A DNA stretch of 38,767 nucleotides from a virus: positions 1-38,767 of IMG/VR virus record IMGVR_UViG_3300049846_001000. One strand, written 5' to 3'. The notes beneath the pieces are model-generated. The model was not told the DNA's origin and did not search any database. It worked only from the letters and a program-made list of their open reading frames with translations. The position numbers and the translations under genes are program-made. Within the stretch, counting starts at the first letter, position 1. The number at the start of each line of letters is the position of its first letter. Of this stretch, positions 18,197-27,230 are shown piece after piece.

Positions 18197-20559
18197 TCAG
18201 CATACTCCAATGGTATTTCGTCCGTTTCCACAACTGCCGAGCCGTCCTCTAGATGAACAATCTTGGCACGCCTTTTTTTTGGCCTGTTTTGTTCCACATT
18301 GATAACCATTGGCTGTTGCTTTGTACTTGCTACTTTCTCTTGTAGCAGCTCATCACGGGCCAGGCGGCGTTCTTCTATTAATTTTTCCCGTTCTGTCATG
18401 ATAGTTTTGTAATGCTCTAGCTCTAGCTTCATGCGATCCATATTGGCTTGAGACGCCGCCAATTGAGCTTGCAAGTTTGCATGCATGGCCTCTACTTGCC
18501 CATCTTGCTGCACTTTTGCCGCCTCCAGCTGCAATTTCTGAGCTTCCAAAGCCTGCGTACTTTGCTGCTCTGCTAATCTCAATTGCAGCTCCTGTGCCTT
18601 AAACTCCAGATCCTGCTGCTGCATAGCCTGTTGCTGCTGAAGCTTTTGAGACTCAAGTTGTAGCTTTTGAGCTTCGATATCGGGCCCCTGGTCCTGTTTC
18701 GGCTGCATGGCTTGCTGTAAGGACTGCTTAAGAGTCTCCTCAATCTGCTTGCCGTCTTTAATGCCTCTAATTACAAAGAGAACCGTCTCCATTATCGGCG
18801 GTAATAGCGCTGGATTTTCTGCAGATGCTTTAGCCACTGCCCCGATACCATCAAGCAGAGTTTTGGCTAGGTAATTACGGTTTTCAATTTCCGCGTTCTG
18901 ATTCATAGTAATAGTTGAATCAGTCTCGATATTAATTCTAATAATGCGCTGCTGGTCGTTCCTTAGTAACTCTAAAGCTGCCGGGAATATTTGTTGCTCT
19001 TCGGGCTTCATGAATGTATAGCCCATAATGTCTTGTAGAATCCGGTCGGGAAACTTCTTAAGTGCCAGGTCTACCAGCATTTCAATTGTATCCCTACAGA
19101 GGCGCTGGAATTCACGCTGTGTAGCCGAAAAGGCAAGAGAAATGAACTTTCCCTTTTGTTGTTGTGCGGCCGCTGTTTCTCTTGGATCTGAAATACCACG
19201 AAGAATGTCAGGCACGCCAAACAACTCATTGACTTTCTGCTCAAAAAACGTTACCGATTGAACCACGTTGGATATTGAATCCGCAATCTCCCGAATCGGA
19301 AAGAATTTTACGAGCCGGTCCAATCCGCCATCGCCGATTAGCTCTCTAAACTTCCCGACCGCTAAGAATATTCCCTCATCATCTAAATTCTGAAGGGCGC
19401 GAAGTTCTGGCACGTTGTCATCAAATACCCCTATTGTTTTGTAGCTTCTAATTAAACGTCGTAACCTATCTGCAACCGCATGCAGCTGGTCGATCATAGG
19501 CCTGATTTGAATGAACGCAGGCACTGGATACATGTCATCAGGACCACATGTTCCAAGCATAAACGGCGGGCAAGGAAAGAAGTTCACTAGCTCCCAGGGG
19601 TCTTTGTCCTCTATTTTAATAAAGTCCTCATCATAGCCCTCGCAGTCCCAATATACTTGCTTGGTTTGCTTATCCCAGGTTTCGCCGACAAACGCATAGA
19701 GAGTGGGGACCTCTACTTCGTTCTCTTTTTTATCTTTCTTCTCGTCGCTCAAGCTGGAGTATTTCAGCTTTTTCGCGATCTCTTCCCCAAAGTACTTGAT
19801 GCACTCCTGCTTGCGCATGGGAGTTTTAAATCGGATCCAGTCTATCTCCTCCCAGTGCCTAGCATTGGGGGTGTGACAGTAGTCGCAATAGTGTAGTGGC
19901 ACTGGCTCGCATTTAACGCCCTTTAGAGTTTCTACTTGTTCTTCGGTGAAGAATCCGTTTTCGTCCTGTAGTATTTCTTGGCCCTGAAACGGGGCGCCGC
20001 CTTCATCGATATATTGAGTTACTGGTTGCCCGTCCGGCCCCGGAACTTGAACAGCCTGATAGTTTTTACGCCTAGTTTCTGAGGTAATGTCTCCTTCGAA
20101 AATGATTCTGCAGGTTGCCTTTTCTCCATGGATATATGCATCTCTAGTCGCATACATAACCCGGTCAAATGGCGCCCTTTCCATCAGGTTTTTAGCGAGG
20201 CGCTCAACGCAAATCGCCGCAAGCCTGGCTGTCGGGTCCGATGCTGTATCAAAAGCCTTTTCCGCGACACCCACCGGAGTTCTGGAATAAATTGCAGGTT
20301 GAATAGTTTTACAGATTGACCAATAAAGGGGAAATCTAGTCTGTTCGTCGGCGCGAAAATCCTGTGCTTTGTAATCCCTACCAGCTAGATATTCCCTCAC
20401 AGAGTCCTTAACATCATCCCGCCAGCGCTTAGACGCCTTTTCAGCAGCAGTCCACACAGTCCGCCAATAGCGAATATTAGGCTTGCCGTCTTTTGTTTCG
20501 GACTTCGCCTTAACTCCGTCCTCTTGATAGGCCTCGTTTTGTCCCTCAGTATTTTCCAC
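18193..20559 (-). CDS. Portal protein
   Basis: 788 residues, the usual size for P22-like portals. The N-terminal segment (WRTVWTAAEKASKRWRDDVKDS) and the FPLYWSICKTIQPAIYSRTP stretch, followed by a helical, charged body, match portals of this phage group. The segment FFPCPPFMLGTCGPDDMYPVPAF near residue 330 and the long helix with LFGVPDILRGISDPRETA near residue 445 also fit. The C-terminal 150 residues are a Gln/Glu/Lys-rich coiled coil, consistent with the long barrel seen in some portals. It lies next to terminase, overlapping its end by 14 bases. Confidence 0.85.
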   Translation of the reverse strand: MENTEGQNEAYQEDGVKAKSETKDGKPNIRYWRTVWTAAEKASKRWRDDVKDSVREYLAGRDYKAQDFRADEQTRFPLYWSICKTIQPAIYSRTPVGVAEKAFDTASDPTARLAAICVERLAKNLMERAPFDRVMYATRDAYIHGEKATCRIIFEGDITSETRRKNYQAVQVPGPDGQPVTQYIDEGGAPFQGQEILQDENGFFTEEQVETLKGVKCEPVPLHYCDYCHTPNARHWEEIDWIRFKTPMRKQECIKYFGEEIAKKLKYSSLSDEKKDKKENEVEVPTLYAFVGETWDKQTKQVYWDCEGYDEDFIKIEDKDPWELVNFFPCPPFMLGTCGPDDMYPVPAFIQIRPMIDQLHAVADRLRRLIRSYKTIGVFDDNVPELRALQNLDDEGIFLAVGKFRELIGDGGLDRLVKFFPIREIADSISNVVQSVTFFEQKVNELFGVPDILRGISDPRETAAAQQQKGKFISLAFSATQREFQRLCRDTIEMLVDLALKKFPDRILQDIMGYTFMKPEEQQIFPAALELLRNDQQRIIRINIETDSTITMNQNAEIENRNYLAKTLLDGIGAVAKASAENPALLPPIMETVLFVIRGIKDGKQIEETLKQSLQQAMQPKQDQGPDIEAQKLQLESQKLQQQQAMQQQDLEFKAQELQLRLAEQQSTQALEAQKLQLEAAKVQQDGQVEAMHANLQAQLAASQANMDRMKLELEHYKTIMTEREKLIEERRLARDELLQEKVASTKQQPMVINVEQNRPKKRRAKIVHLEDGSAVVETDEIPLEYAE

Positions 20560-22051
20560 TTGCGACCCTGCGTTTTAGGTGCTGATGTCTTTTAAATGCC
20601 TGTTCGAAAGTAATATTCATTTTAATATCACGCGAATCAAAAGGTGGAGGATCCGCATCGACAACCAAAGGCCGCGCCATACAGGCTAGGCGAATCGCAT
20701 CGGGGGAGTGAGTTGCTTCACCATGCTCTGCGGCATCCTCCATTTTCTTTTCACTCGGGTGCCGCGGCAAAGCTGGCATATAGTCCCTAGCAGCCTGGCA
20801 GGATTCTACGAATAGAATCATTGGATGACGCACTTTGTCGTTGCTGTCTATTTCCTTACCAATTAGGCGTGAACGTAGCTGTGACCAGCCAGTTACCCGT
20901 GAGGTGTCTCCAAGGGTAAGGGGCACACCGCATTCCATGAATGTTTCTGCTATTGTTTTACCGCCTCTGTCTTGAAACGGTAACGAGTCTGTGATTGTGC
21001 TTAGGCCCTTTTCTTCCGAAGCAAGAGACCGAGCGACAATTCCCATTGCAATGTCTTCGTTTCTATATCTGAGACCCTCCGCTGGCTTATCCGGGTTACA
21101 CCCATTCCATTCGCGGTATGCTATTAAACAGCCGCGTGGATACCATCTGGCACTGCCACTATGGTCTTTAAAACTTTCACCGTCTGATACAGCCCACCAA
21201 TAGACTACAAAGGGTTCAGCGGTTCCCCAGTCGAATGATCGAAACCTGAACCAATGGGCGGGCGGGACAAAATCAGAAATTATGTGCCGGGCATCATCCC
21301 ACTCGGGATAAAAATCCCCGACTGGTGCATCCCAATTACCCCGGTCAAGTGCGTCAATTAGGGCCGCATCGCCCAGGCCTTGCAGACGTCCTATATGCGC
21401 TTCTCTGTCGACAGATAGGTTATCCTCCACTCGACTTGGAATATATTGCCGTAAGAATCCATCTACTTTTTCAATTGCAAACTCCGGGCGCGCTTTAACA
21501 AAGTGGCGTCTAAAAAACCCAACAGAAACGCCAATAGGATTTGCAGTATAAAGAATCTTAGGAAATTTGTCCTTAAGTTCAATGGGCAACGTAGCTCTCA
21601 TATCTTCACTCATTCGCACCCACCCCCTGATAAACCGCAAACACTTTTCAGGTATTTGCGTAGCCTCGTCCCAAGCGACAACGTGTTTTTCCCGGCCCTG
21701 GTGTTTATCCAAGGCTCTTTCGTCCAAGCAATGTTCAAGGCTGATAAGGCTGCCGTTCTTAAATCTGACTTCTGTTTGCGTGAGTTCAACAATTCCTTGT
21801 TGTGCAAGGGGCGCAAGCCTGGCTCTGAAACCGCTTGGCCCGTACATATGGTTCCCGATGACATCATCGAAGTGCTTACGGAAGATTGCGGATTGTAGTC
21901 CTGAAATCCAGAGGCTCCAGACAATAAGGGCCTCCCTGACAAAGTGGGATTTCCCCCCTTCTGAGGCGCCACCAAAGAGAATCTCCGTTGCTGGAGAGTC
22001 AAAAGCCTGTTTTTGCCGGGGCCAGAGTTGTACATCCCAATTAATTTCCAT
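20546..22051 (-). CDS. terL: Terminase large subunit
   Basis: 501 residues. The packaging ATPase part holds Walker A GGASEGGKS (residues 27-35), Walker B VVAWDE (124-129) and a coupling motif YTANP near 168-172. The C-terminal RNase H-like nuclease starts at FRSFDWGTAEP with Asp274. A conserved acidic segment (ITDSLPFQDRGGKT) lies further on, around residue 350. The motif set is complete, so the motor and nuclease should be active. It cuts and pumps DNA into the procapsid through the portal, whose gene follows. The start overlaps the end of the small-subunit gene by 11 bases. Confidence 0.92.
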   Translation of the reverse strand: MEINWDVQLWPRQKQAFDSPATEILFGGASEGGKSHFVREALIVWSLWISGLQSAIFRKHFDDVIGNHMYGPSGFRARLAPLAQQGIVELTQTEVRFKNGSLISLEHCLDERALDKHQGREKHVVAWDEATQIPEKCLRFIRGWVRMSEDMRATLPIELKDKFPKILYTANPIGVSVGFFRRHFVKARPEFAIEKVDGFLRQYIPSRVEDNLSVDREAHIGRLQGLGDAALIDALDRGNWDAPVGDFYPEWDDARHIISDFVPPAHWFRFRSFDWGTAEPFVVYWWAVSDGESFKDHSGSARWYPRGCLIAYREWNGCNPDKPAEGLRYRNEDIAMGIVARSLASEEKGLSTITDSLPFQDRGGKTIAETFMECGVPLTLGDTSRVTGWSQLRSRLIGKEIDSNDKVRHPMILFVESCQAARDYMPALPRHPSEKKMEDAAEHGEATHSPDAIRLACMARPLVVDADPPPFDSRDIKMNITFEQAFKRHQHLKRRVASGKY

Positions 22052-22358
22052 CCGCTTGTTTGGTAATTACCCTTACAATCATCTCCATAGGTCCGCCTTC
22101 TAACCCAGTAACTTCCGTGCTTACCTTAGGCCTGCCAAACCCTCTGTCCAAAATCTCAGCTGCTGCCTGCATCCGTTGAAACAACTTTGCATTGGGGTCG
22201 CGCATTACAGAGACAACAAACTCCACAGCTTCAGCTCCATACTTTTGACACTCCGTCGCGAGCGCAAATATAGCCTTCGGCCTTCCACCGGGATTTGGAC
22301 AACTGCCCTTCTGGAATTGGCCGCTATGCCGTTGCCCTGGTTTAAGCCCCCTTGCCAT
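22041..22358 (-). CDS. terS: Terminase small subunit-like protein (DUF5681 type N-terminus)
   Basis: 105 residues. The N-terminal QFQKGSCPNPGGRPKA segment is the hallmark of the DUF5681-type proteins (FKKGQSGNPGGRP) encoded next to terminase genes in many phages. Helices rich in Arg, Glu and Lys follow, suitable for DNA recognition and oligomerisation. It sits immediately upstream of the large subunit and overlaps it. Function as the DNA-recognition subunit is inferred from position and family. Confidence 0.75.
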   Translation of the reverse strand: MARGLKPGQRHSGQFQKGSCPNPGGRPKAIFALATECQKYGAEAVEFVVSVMRDPNAKLFQRMQAAAEILDRGFGRPKVSTEVTGLEGGPMEMIVRVITKQADGN

Positions 22359-22360
22359 GT

Positions 22361-22894
22361 TTAATCCTGTGCTATCGCTAGTGTCACAGTAATGTCTGAC
22401 GAACTTGCCCCAGTGTACGCTCCTCTAGCGACCAGAGCGCCGTATAAAGTGCCTTGCGAAGCGGACGTGCTCGATAGGCCTTGGATTGGAAGAGCGAGAC
22501 CAGAGAGATATTTCACACCATTATCTACAAAGTTAAAGCGCGAGGCCGCTGCTAAATTCACCACCCCTATAATCTTTGGCAAATCTGCATCAGCCGGGGA
22601 AAACGCACCGTTGTTTGTAAAGGTCGTATTCGTTGGGTCTTGCCGAAACAACACTAAATCCATATCTACCGCCTGAGCCGCCTTGTCCGATATGTCTACG
22701 GCAATGACATACCCAGTGCCCACACTGTTACGGAGCGCGTTTGTAAACGTCATTTTTGTGCCCAACAAATCACCTGAAGCATAGGCGCTGCCCGTGTCCA
22801 CTGTCGGGGATGCGCTGATAAATCTCGTGGGCACGACCTGCTGAGCACTTGCAATTGCCGGTAATAGCAATAGTGCTATTAATAATCGTTTCAT
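22361..22894 (-). CDS. Signal-peptide virion or secreted protein, beta-rich
   Basis: Start placed at MKRLLIALLLLPAIASAQ (ATG at 22894) because a strong AAGGAGG lies seven bases upstream; the frame stays open 24 bases further but includes that site. About 177 residues. Signal peptide residues 1-17. The mature part is beta-rich, with many Thr and Ala, no cysteine, and ends in DITVTLAIAQD, a style seen in small phage decoration proteins. ATGA overlap with the upstream gene. Function unknown; export is the main inference. Confidence 0.65.
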   Translation of the reverse strand: MKRLLIALLLLPAIASAQQVVPTRFISASPTVDTGSAYASGDLLGTKMTFTNALRNSVGTGYVIAVDISDKAAQAVDMDLVLFRQDPTNTTFTNNGAFSPADADLPKIIGVVNLAAASRFNFVDNGVKYLSGLALPIQGLSSTSASQGTLYGALVARGAYTGASSSDITVTLAIAQD

Positions 22895-23157
22895 CTTTGT
22901 TTCCTCCTTATAATCCAAAAAGTTCCCCCGCTCGTGGTCCCGCCAGTAGACGGCAAGGCACTTTCTAAGAACGCACGATAAACAAACGCTAAATGTGCTC
23001 TATCCCCATTCCCTACTGAGCTATCTGGTAATGGAAGTGCAGAATAAACCCCATAAAATACGCTAATGGATGCGCGCTTATCCGCTGTGTCTATTGCTGC
23101 AAAAACTGGCTCTGCAATTAATAGCAGAGCCATGACCATTATTAGCGCTTTACGCAT
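22891..23157 (-). CDS. Small signal-peptide protein, conserved phage type
   Basis: 88 residues. Signal peptide residues 1-21 (cleavage near VFA-AI). The mature part begins AIDTADKRASISVFYG and continues with LPLPDSSVGNGDRAHLAFVYRAFL, a pattern I recall from small phage hypothetical proteins near virion genes, where the first residues after the initiator match this mature sequence. Here the protein carries an added leader. The stop overlaps the next start by ATGA and the start overlaps the previous stop by TAATG. Function unknown. Confidence 0.6.
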   Translation of the reverse strand: MRKALIMVMALLLIAEPVFAAIDTADKRASISVFYGVYSALPLPDSSVGNGDRAHLAFVYRAFLESALPSTGGTTSGGTFWIIRRKQR

Positions 23158-24053
23158 TAGCTAGCCTCACCTCGTGTAAACGTAGTCCCGTTGTCACTAT
23201 TACTAAATGTGCAAAGTGAAGTGCTTGCATCATCTTTAAACAATGTCCCCGTAGAACTAGTCTGAGTCAGCTTATGCCGCCCTAGCTGATATAGATATTT
23301 AATCATAGTTCCCAATGAACTAGTTCCATTCGGACAAGCTGCGAGCTCGACACTTGCATTGTCGAGTTTACACCCAGCATCAGGCTGAACAATGTAATTA
23401 TCGTTTACAGAGATTAGGCTTGATATATCAGCCGCTGTAAGAATAGTTTCGCCTGTATTGGTGCTATCCACGATACAGCTTTTAGCTTCAACAAGCCCAG
23501 CTGAGTCATAAAGCACGATTGCAAACCCATCATTAAATTGGTCATCGGCATCTACAGCGCTGGTTGCAAGTGTTAGTGTAGTTCCTGATTTAGCAGCCAG
23601 TTTGCCGTCAAAACCAAAGCTGTTTGCACTGCGCAATGTAACTCGTAAATTCATCGGGGCCATGTTAGTAGCGCCCTTGCATTGCAGCATTACCCAATTC
23701 ACACCAGCGCTTGATGCAATCGCTGCATCTGGCACACAAAATTCATAGTGGCCGGGCATGTTTGTTGAATCTATTTGTTTAAACCCACCGTTAGATGCCC
23801 CTGGGTGTGTGCCAAGAGTCGACGTGACTAGCGTAATCGACGTTGCCCCAGTCCCAGCATTTTGCCGATAGTGGTAACAACTTAACCCCGCAGTATTATA
23901 TGCCAGACCAGTAAGCCCCGCTCCAGTTGTGCTACTAGAGTCAGACACAAACACGTCAAAGCACTGTAACGTTGATCCCCCTGCAATCTCGGTATCCGCA
24001 AACGCAATGCTTGGGATTAGTAAGGTTGCTAAAAATAGTATACGCTTAAACAT
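23157..24053 (-). CDS. Signal-peptide fibre-type protein with eight cysteines
   Basis: 298 residues. Signal peptide residues 1-19 (MFKRILFLATLLIPSIAFA). The mature protein opens with a domain typical of phage structural proteins (SSTTGAGLTGLAYNTAGLSC, GGFKQIDSTNMPGHYEFCVP and CKGATNMAPMNLRVTL). It ends with a stretch (LTQTSSTGTLFKDDAST then NSDNGTTFTRGEAS) common at the C-terminus of such proteins. Eight cysteines in the mature part suggest disulfides formed outside the cytoplasm. Overlaps by one base (TAATG) with its upstream neighbour. Confidence 0.7.
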   Translation of the reverse strand: MFKRILFLATLLIPSIAFADTEIAGGSTLQCFDVFVSDSSSTTGAGLTGLAYNTAGLSCYHYRQNAGTGATSITLVTSTLGTHPGASNGGFKQIDSTNMPGHYEFCVPDAAIASSAGVNWVMLQCKGATNMAPMNLRVTLRSANSFGFDGKLAAKSGTTLTLATSAVDADDQFNDGFAIVLYDSAGLVEAKSCIVDSTNTGETILTAADISSLISVNDNYIVQPDAGCKLDNASVELAACPNGTSSLGTMIKYLYQLGRHKLTQTSSTGTLFKDDASTSLCTFSNSDNGTTFTRGEAS

Positions 24054-25189
24054 TATTGTGCGCCTCCTGCTACGTGATTGTGATTCTTAAGTCCGCCACT
24101 GCCAGCCGGGGCGGTGACATCAGATAAAACTAGATCAATAATTGCTCGACGAGTATCGGTCTCAGAAAATGACCCGGCATCAGTGCGGCTTGTATAATAC
24201 ATTGATGTACCTAACGGCAAGCTGTTCATTGCTCCGTTGGCCGTAAAATCTACGTACCATAGACCGGTTGATGTCCCCCCGGTGGATGCCGGTTTTAGAG
24301 TCGCACGATATGCAGTGCCACAACTAAACGTATAGCCTTCCGAGAATGAGCCCTCAATAAACCCGCCACTCCCGGAGGTGTCATAGTCTGTATCTAGCGT
24401 GACGGTTTGTCTGACTGTTGTGCCCTCGTAAATTACTAAATCTATTGTTGAAGCAGCTGCGTTTAAATAACCAGTTGCCCGTATTTTATCTATCTTAAAT
24501 GTGCTGCAAGATGCTGAAGGAATGGTAAAGATGTTACCGCGTTCATCCGGAGTAGCGTTAGCTCCAAAATCAAATTGCGCCGCAGATTGAGGCTGAAAAC
24601 CGTAGTAAGTAGAGCCACACTTGTAGCCAAATATAGGGGGGCCTGAGCGGTATGTAGTCACAGGCGACCCGCCGTTGTCGTTTTTAGTCCAAGTCATCGG
24701 GTAACGTGTTCCGTCAATGTTCTGATTTGAATAGGTAAATGGTGCGTAGTTTGACCCGTTAATTGTGCCACTCCCGTTGTATATTACTACCCCTGATAGA
24801 AACTCACCCTTTGTGCATGTATAGCTGCTTGTTAGGGTAGTGCAGGAAAAATTTCCCGCGCCTGGTAATGTTATGTTCCCCTTAGCATTAGCGCTAGATT
24901 TAATAGTTCCGTCCGCTCGTGCTGATGTGTTGACTCCTTGTAAAGATACTTGGTAACCGGGAGGGGTCCCGGCTGGAGTTCCTTCTCTTGTGCATAGAGC
25001 ATCAATTGCACATGCTTCTTCACACTGGAACATATATTCAATCTGGTCGTTCGCTTCGTCTAAGTTAAAATCATTCCATGATGCCGACATGGTATTGGAA
25101 GGAAACGCCGGGATTATAAGTTCGCCCACGTCTGCAGCAAATGCATTTGTCACAAATAGTAAAGTAAATAATGCAAGTAACTTTTTCAT
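24053..25189 (-). CDS. Signal-peptide, cysteine-rich beta protein
   Basis: 378 residues. Signal peptide residues 1-18 (MKKLLALFTLLFVTNAFA). The mature chain is rich in Gly, Ser, Thr and Tyr with eight cysteines, several of them in the first half. Segments such as TRYPMTWTKNDNGG and FSCGTAYRATLKPAS give the look of jelly-roll or fibre-like beta domains. A good GAGGAAGAC purine stretch lies upstream of the ATG at 25189. ATGA overlap with the previous gene. No family recognised; exported surface role inferred. Confidence 0.65.
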   Translation of the reverse strand: MKKLLALFTLLFVTNAFAADVGELIIPAFPSNTMSASWNDFNLDEANDQIEYMFQCEEACAIDALCTREGTPAGTPPGYQVSLQGVNTSARADGTIKSSANAKGNITLPGAGNFSCTTLTSSYTCTKGEFLSGVVIYNGSGTINGSNYAPFTYSNQNIDGTRYPMTWTKNDNGGSPVTTYRSGPPIFGYKCGSTYYGFQPQSAAQFDFGANATPDERGNIFTIPSASCSTFKIDKIRATGYLNAAASTIDLVIYEGTTVRQTVTLDTDYDTSGSGGFIEGSFSEGYTFSCGTAYRATLKPASTGGTSTGLWYVDFTANGAMNSLPLGTSMYYTSRTDAGSFSETDTRRAIIDLVLSDVTAPAGSGGLKNHNHVAGGAQ

Positions 25190-26976
25190 TTTAATAGTCT
25201 TCCTCTTTTAATTCTTTGCCCGCGACCTGAGCCTTGCGCTGTCGGAGTCCCTCCCTCTGACGTTAATAACCAGCCAGCATCAGAACAATTGGTTGATGTT
25301 GCACGTCCATAACTGTCTAAAGTCGGATTCTCGTTTGCCCCTCCAGTGTCCCATCCAGCTGTTTGCCATGCGGACCAAGAATTATATACAGTGCCGTTTA
25401 CTGTACTGTCGTTATTGCCGAATATTGTGCCCTGAAAAGCATCACCTGTGCTTTTATATATGCAATTGTTTTCAATCACCATTTTGTTACCGCTAATATG
25501 ATCAGTATATAGTGCGTCAGAACCGTAATGATTCACTCTTACATCAGAACTCCCATCACCACTCGAGGGCCATGTTCCCGAATGATCTGATATGCAAATA
25601 TTAAGTTCAGCATTCACAGATGGTGTTCCTGCCGTGGCATCAGTGTTATCAGGATTGAAAGCAAAGCAAAATGTGTTTGTATTGATAATTGTATTGTAGG
25701 CTACGTAGATATCCGTAAAATCGTCTGTGTTAGCTCCCAGATCTTTTACCTCAATCCCGCCATTGTCCATGTCATACAAATAGTTATATTTAATATCTGT
25801 GTGTGGGACTCCCCCACATGCTATCCCCGGGAAATCCACTCTAGTGGTAACAATGTTTTGTAAAATCTCCCCGCCCGTTGCTCCTAGATCCCCGTGCTTG
25901 ATTTTTATTCCGTAGCCATTGCCATCTGTAGACTTGCACACATTGAAATTAACCTTAAACAAATCACAGTCCATTACCACTATATCAGACGTGTTTTGAT
26001 TCTCGCTGTCCCCTATCTCGTAAATGTTATCAAACATGTTATGAGTTGCGCTAACACTGTCAGCTGATGATCTTATCGATATCCCAGCACAATTTAAGGA
26101 TCCGCACTCGCCGTGTAAGTCATGAATATAGTTATTGTAGGCCTTGCCGCCTGTAAGCGGTCCCTCGTAGTGTATTCCGACCGTATTATACCCGCTTACG
26201 CCTGATGTAATTTCGAACCCAATTACATTGATATAATCAGACTCACTAAGCTTAATAGTGTCTACGGAAGTCGGGGCAGTAGACGCCCCATCAATCACTA
26301 CCCCATTACCCACCCCGGCTTCCCACCATGTTTCGCCGGGAGCGGCAATAAACGTGATATTATCTGACGAAGTGCCATCTTTATTTGTTAAGTATATATG
26401 CCTGGTGTTTCCGCTCCACATACTTGAGTAAGTGCCTGCCCGATGGACATAGCAATCGCCTGCCACCGGAGCATGATAGCTCCCCATGCCTGTATCAGAT
26501 GTGCAGCGCCAGTCCCATTCATCTGTGATACTGCCAGTTCCAGCACAATTGGTTTCATCATCATCTATCCAATAAGTTGCCCCACTGCCGCTATGACAGG
26601 TGAAAGTGCTTAGCGCTGCACAGCCCGTAGTAGTGCCATTAGTATTGCAAGTTTTAAACTCACCAGCTGAACAAGAGCCTTTGTAACTGACTCCTGGCCG
26701 CACATAGTAATTAGTGTCATCACAATCTGTGTATGTAGTTCCCGCTCTCCCTAGAGTTCCATCAGACGTATACCCATCCCCGTCCTGGTCCGGACTCGGG
26801 CATAACACGTCAACTGCGCCGCTTAGGTCAGTATCAACCCCGCATCTAGTATCTGCTGCTAGCGAGTCAGACGCACCCAGAAGCGCCACAGCAAGCGCAA
26901 AAATGGCATGAGAGAGATGCCAGAGATGGCTCTTTCTCGCTCCTCTGTTCGTTCTTCGTCCGCTGCTGTCATGCAT
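25186..26976 (-). CDS. Exported beta-helix-like protein (candidate spike or polysaccharide-active), MopE-type motif
   Basis: 596 residues. An Arg-rich n-region is followed by a signal-peptide core (HAIFALAVALLGASDSLAAD, residues about 23-42). Residues about 55-90 contain DQDGDGYTSDGTL and TDCDDTNYYVRPG, the putative metal-binding pattern of MopE-like proteins. From about 180 to 510 come repeated short segments (for example YINVIGFEITSG, NNYIHDLHG, YNYLYDMDNGGIEV and VAYNTIINT) typical of a right-handed parallel beta-helix, as in pectate lyases and tailspikes. Nineteen cysteines suggest disulfides. No catalytic residue can be named safely. Confidence 0.7.
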   Translation of the reverse strand: MHDSSGRRTNRGARKSHLWHLSHAIFALAVALLGASDSLAADTRCGVDTDLSGAVDVLCPSPDQDGDGYTSDGTLGRAGTTYTDCDDTNYYVRPGVSYKGSCSAGEFKTCNTNGTTTGCAALSTFTCHSGSGATYWIDDDETNCAGTGSITDEWDWRCTSDTGMGSYHAPVAGDCYVHRAGTYSSMWSGNTRHIYLTNKDGTSSDNITFIAAPGETWWEAGVGNGVVIDGASTAPTSVDTIKLSESDYINVIGFEITSGVSGYNTVGIHYEGPLTGGKAYNNYIHDLHGECGSLNCAGISIRSSADSVSATHNMFDNIYEIGDSENQNTSDIVVMDCDLFKVNFNVCKSTDGNGYGIKIKHGDLGATGGEILQNIVTTRVDFPGIACGGVPHTDIKYNYLYDMDNGGIEVKDLGANTDDFTDIYVAYNTIINTNTFCFAFNPDNTDATAGTPSVNAELNICISDHSGTWPSSGDGSSDVRVNHYGSDALYTDHISGNKMVIENNCIYKSTGDAFQGTIFGNNDSTVNGTVYNSWSAWQTAGWDTGGANENPTLDSYGRATSTNCSDAGWLLTSEGGTPTAQGSGRGQRIKRGRLLK

Positions 26977-26978
26977 GG

Positions 26979-27230
26979 TTAGGCTTTCTTGTTTGCTGCT
27001 GATGCGACAATTCCAAAAACGGATATGAGTCCTCCGATAAACTTCTCGTCGGTTAGAAGTTTAAGAAGTGCATTAGTGGCTTGGTCTGCCACTTCTGGCG
27101 CTGCTAGACCTTTAGCTACCAACCAGCCGCCAAGGAATGTTAGACCGTGGCGAATGAGACCCCCAACATAATCACTCACTAACAGTTTCTTTACCCAATT
27201 AACCGGATTGATTGAGTCTAATATACCCAT
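26979..27230 (-). CDS. Small holin-like membrane protein
   Basis: 83 residues. Two hydrophobic segments, about 24-42 (GGLIRHGLTFLGGWLVAKG) and 62-79 (KFIGGLISVFGIVASAANK), are joined by a short polar stretch. The RHGLT..GG.LVAKG pattern is that of a widespread small phage holin family. It overlaps the lipoprotein gene by one base (TAATG) with a GAGGTG ribosome site five bases before the ATG. It would form the membrane lesion that starts lysis. The family call is by pattern; position in the lysis group supports it. Confidence 0.7.
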   Translation of the reverse strand: MGILDSINPVNWVKKLLVSDYVGGLIRHGLTFLGGWLVAKGLAAPEVADQATNALLKLLTDEKFIGGLISVFGIVASAANKKA

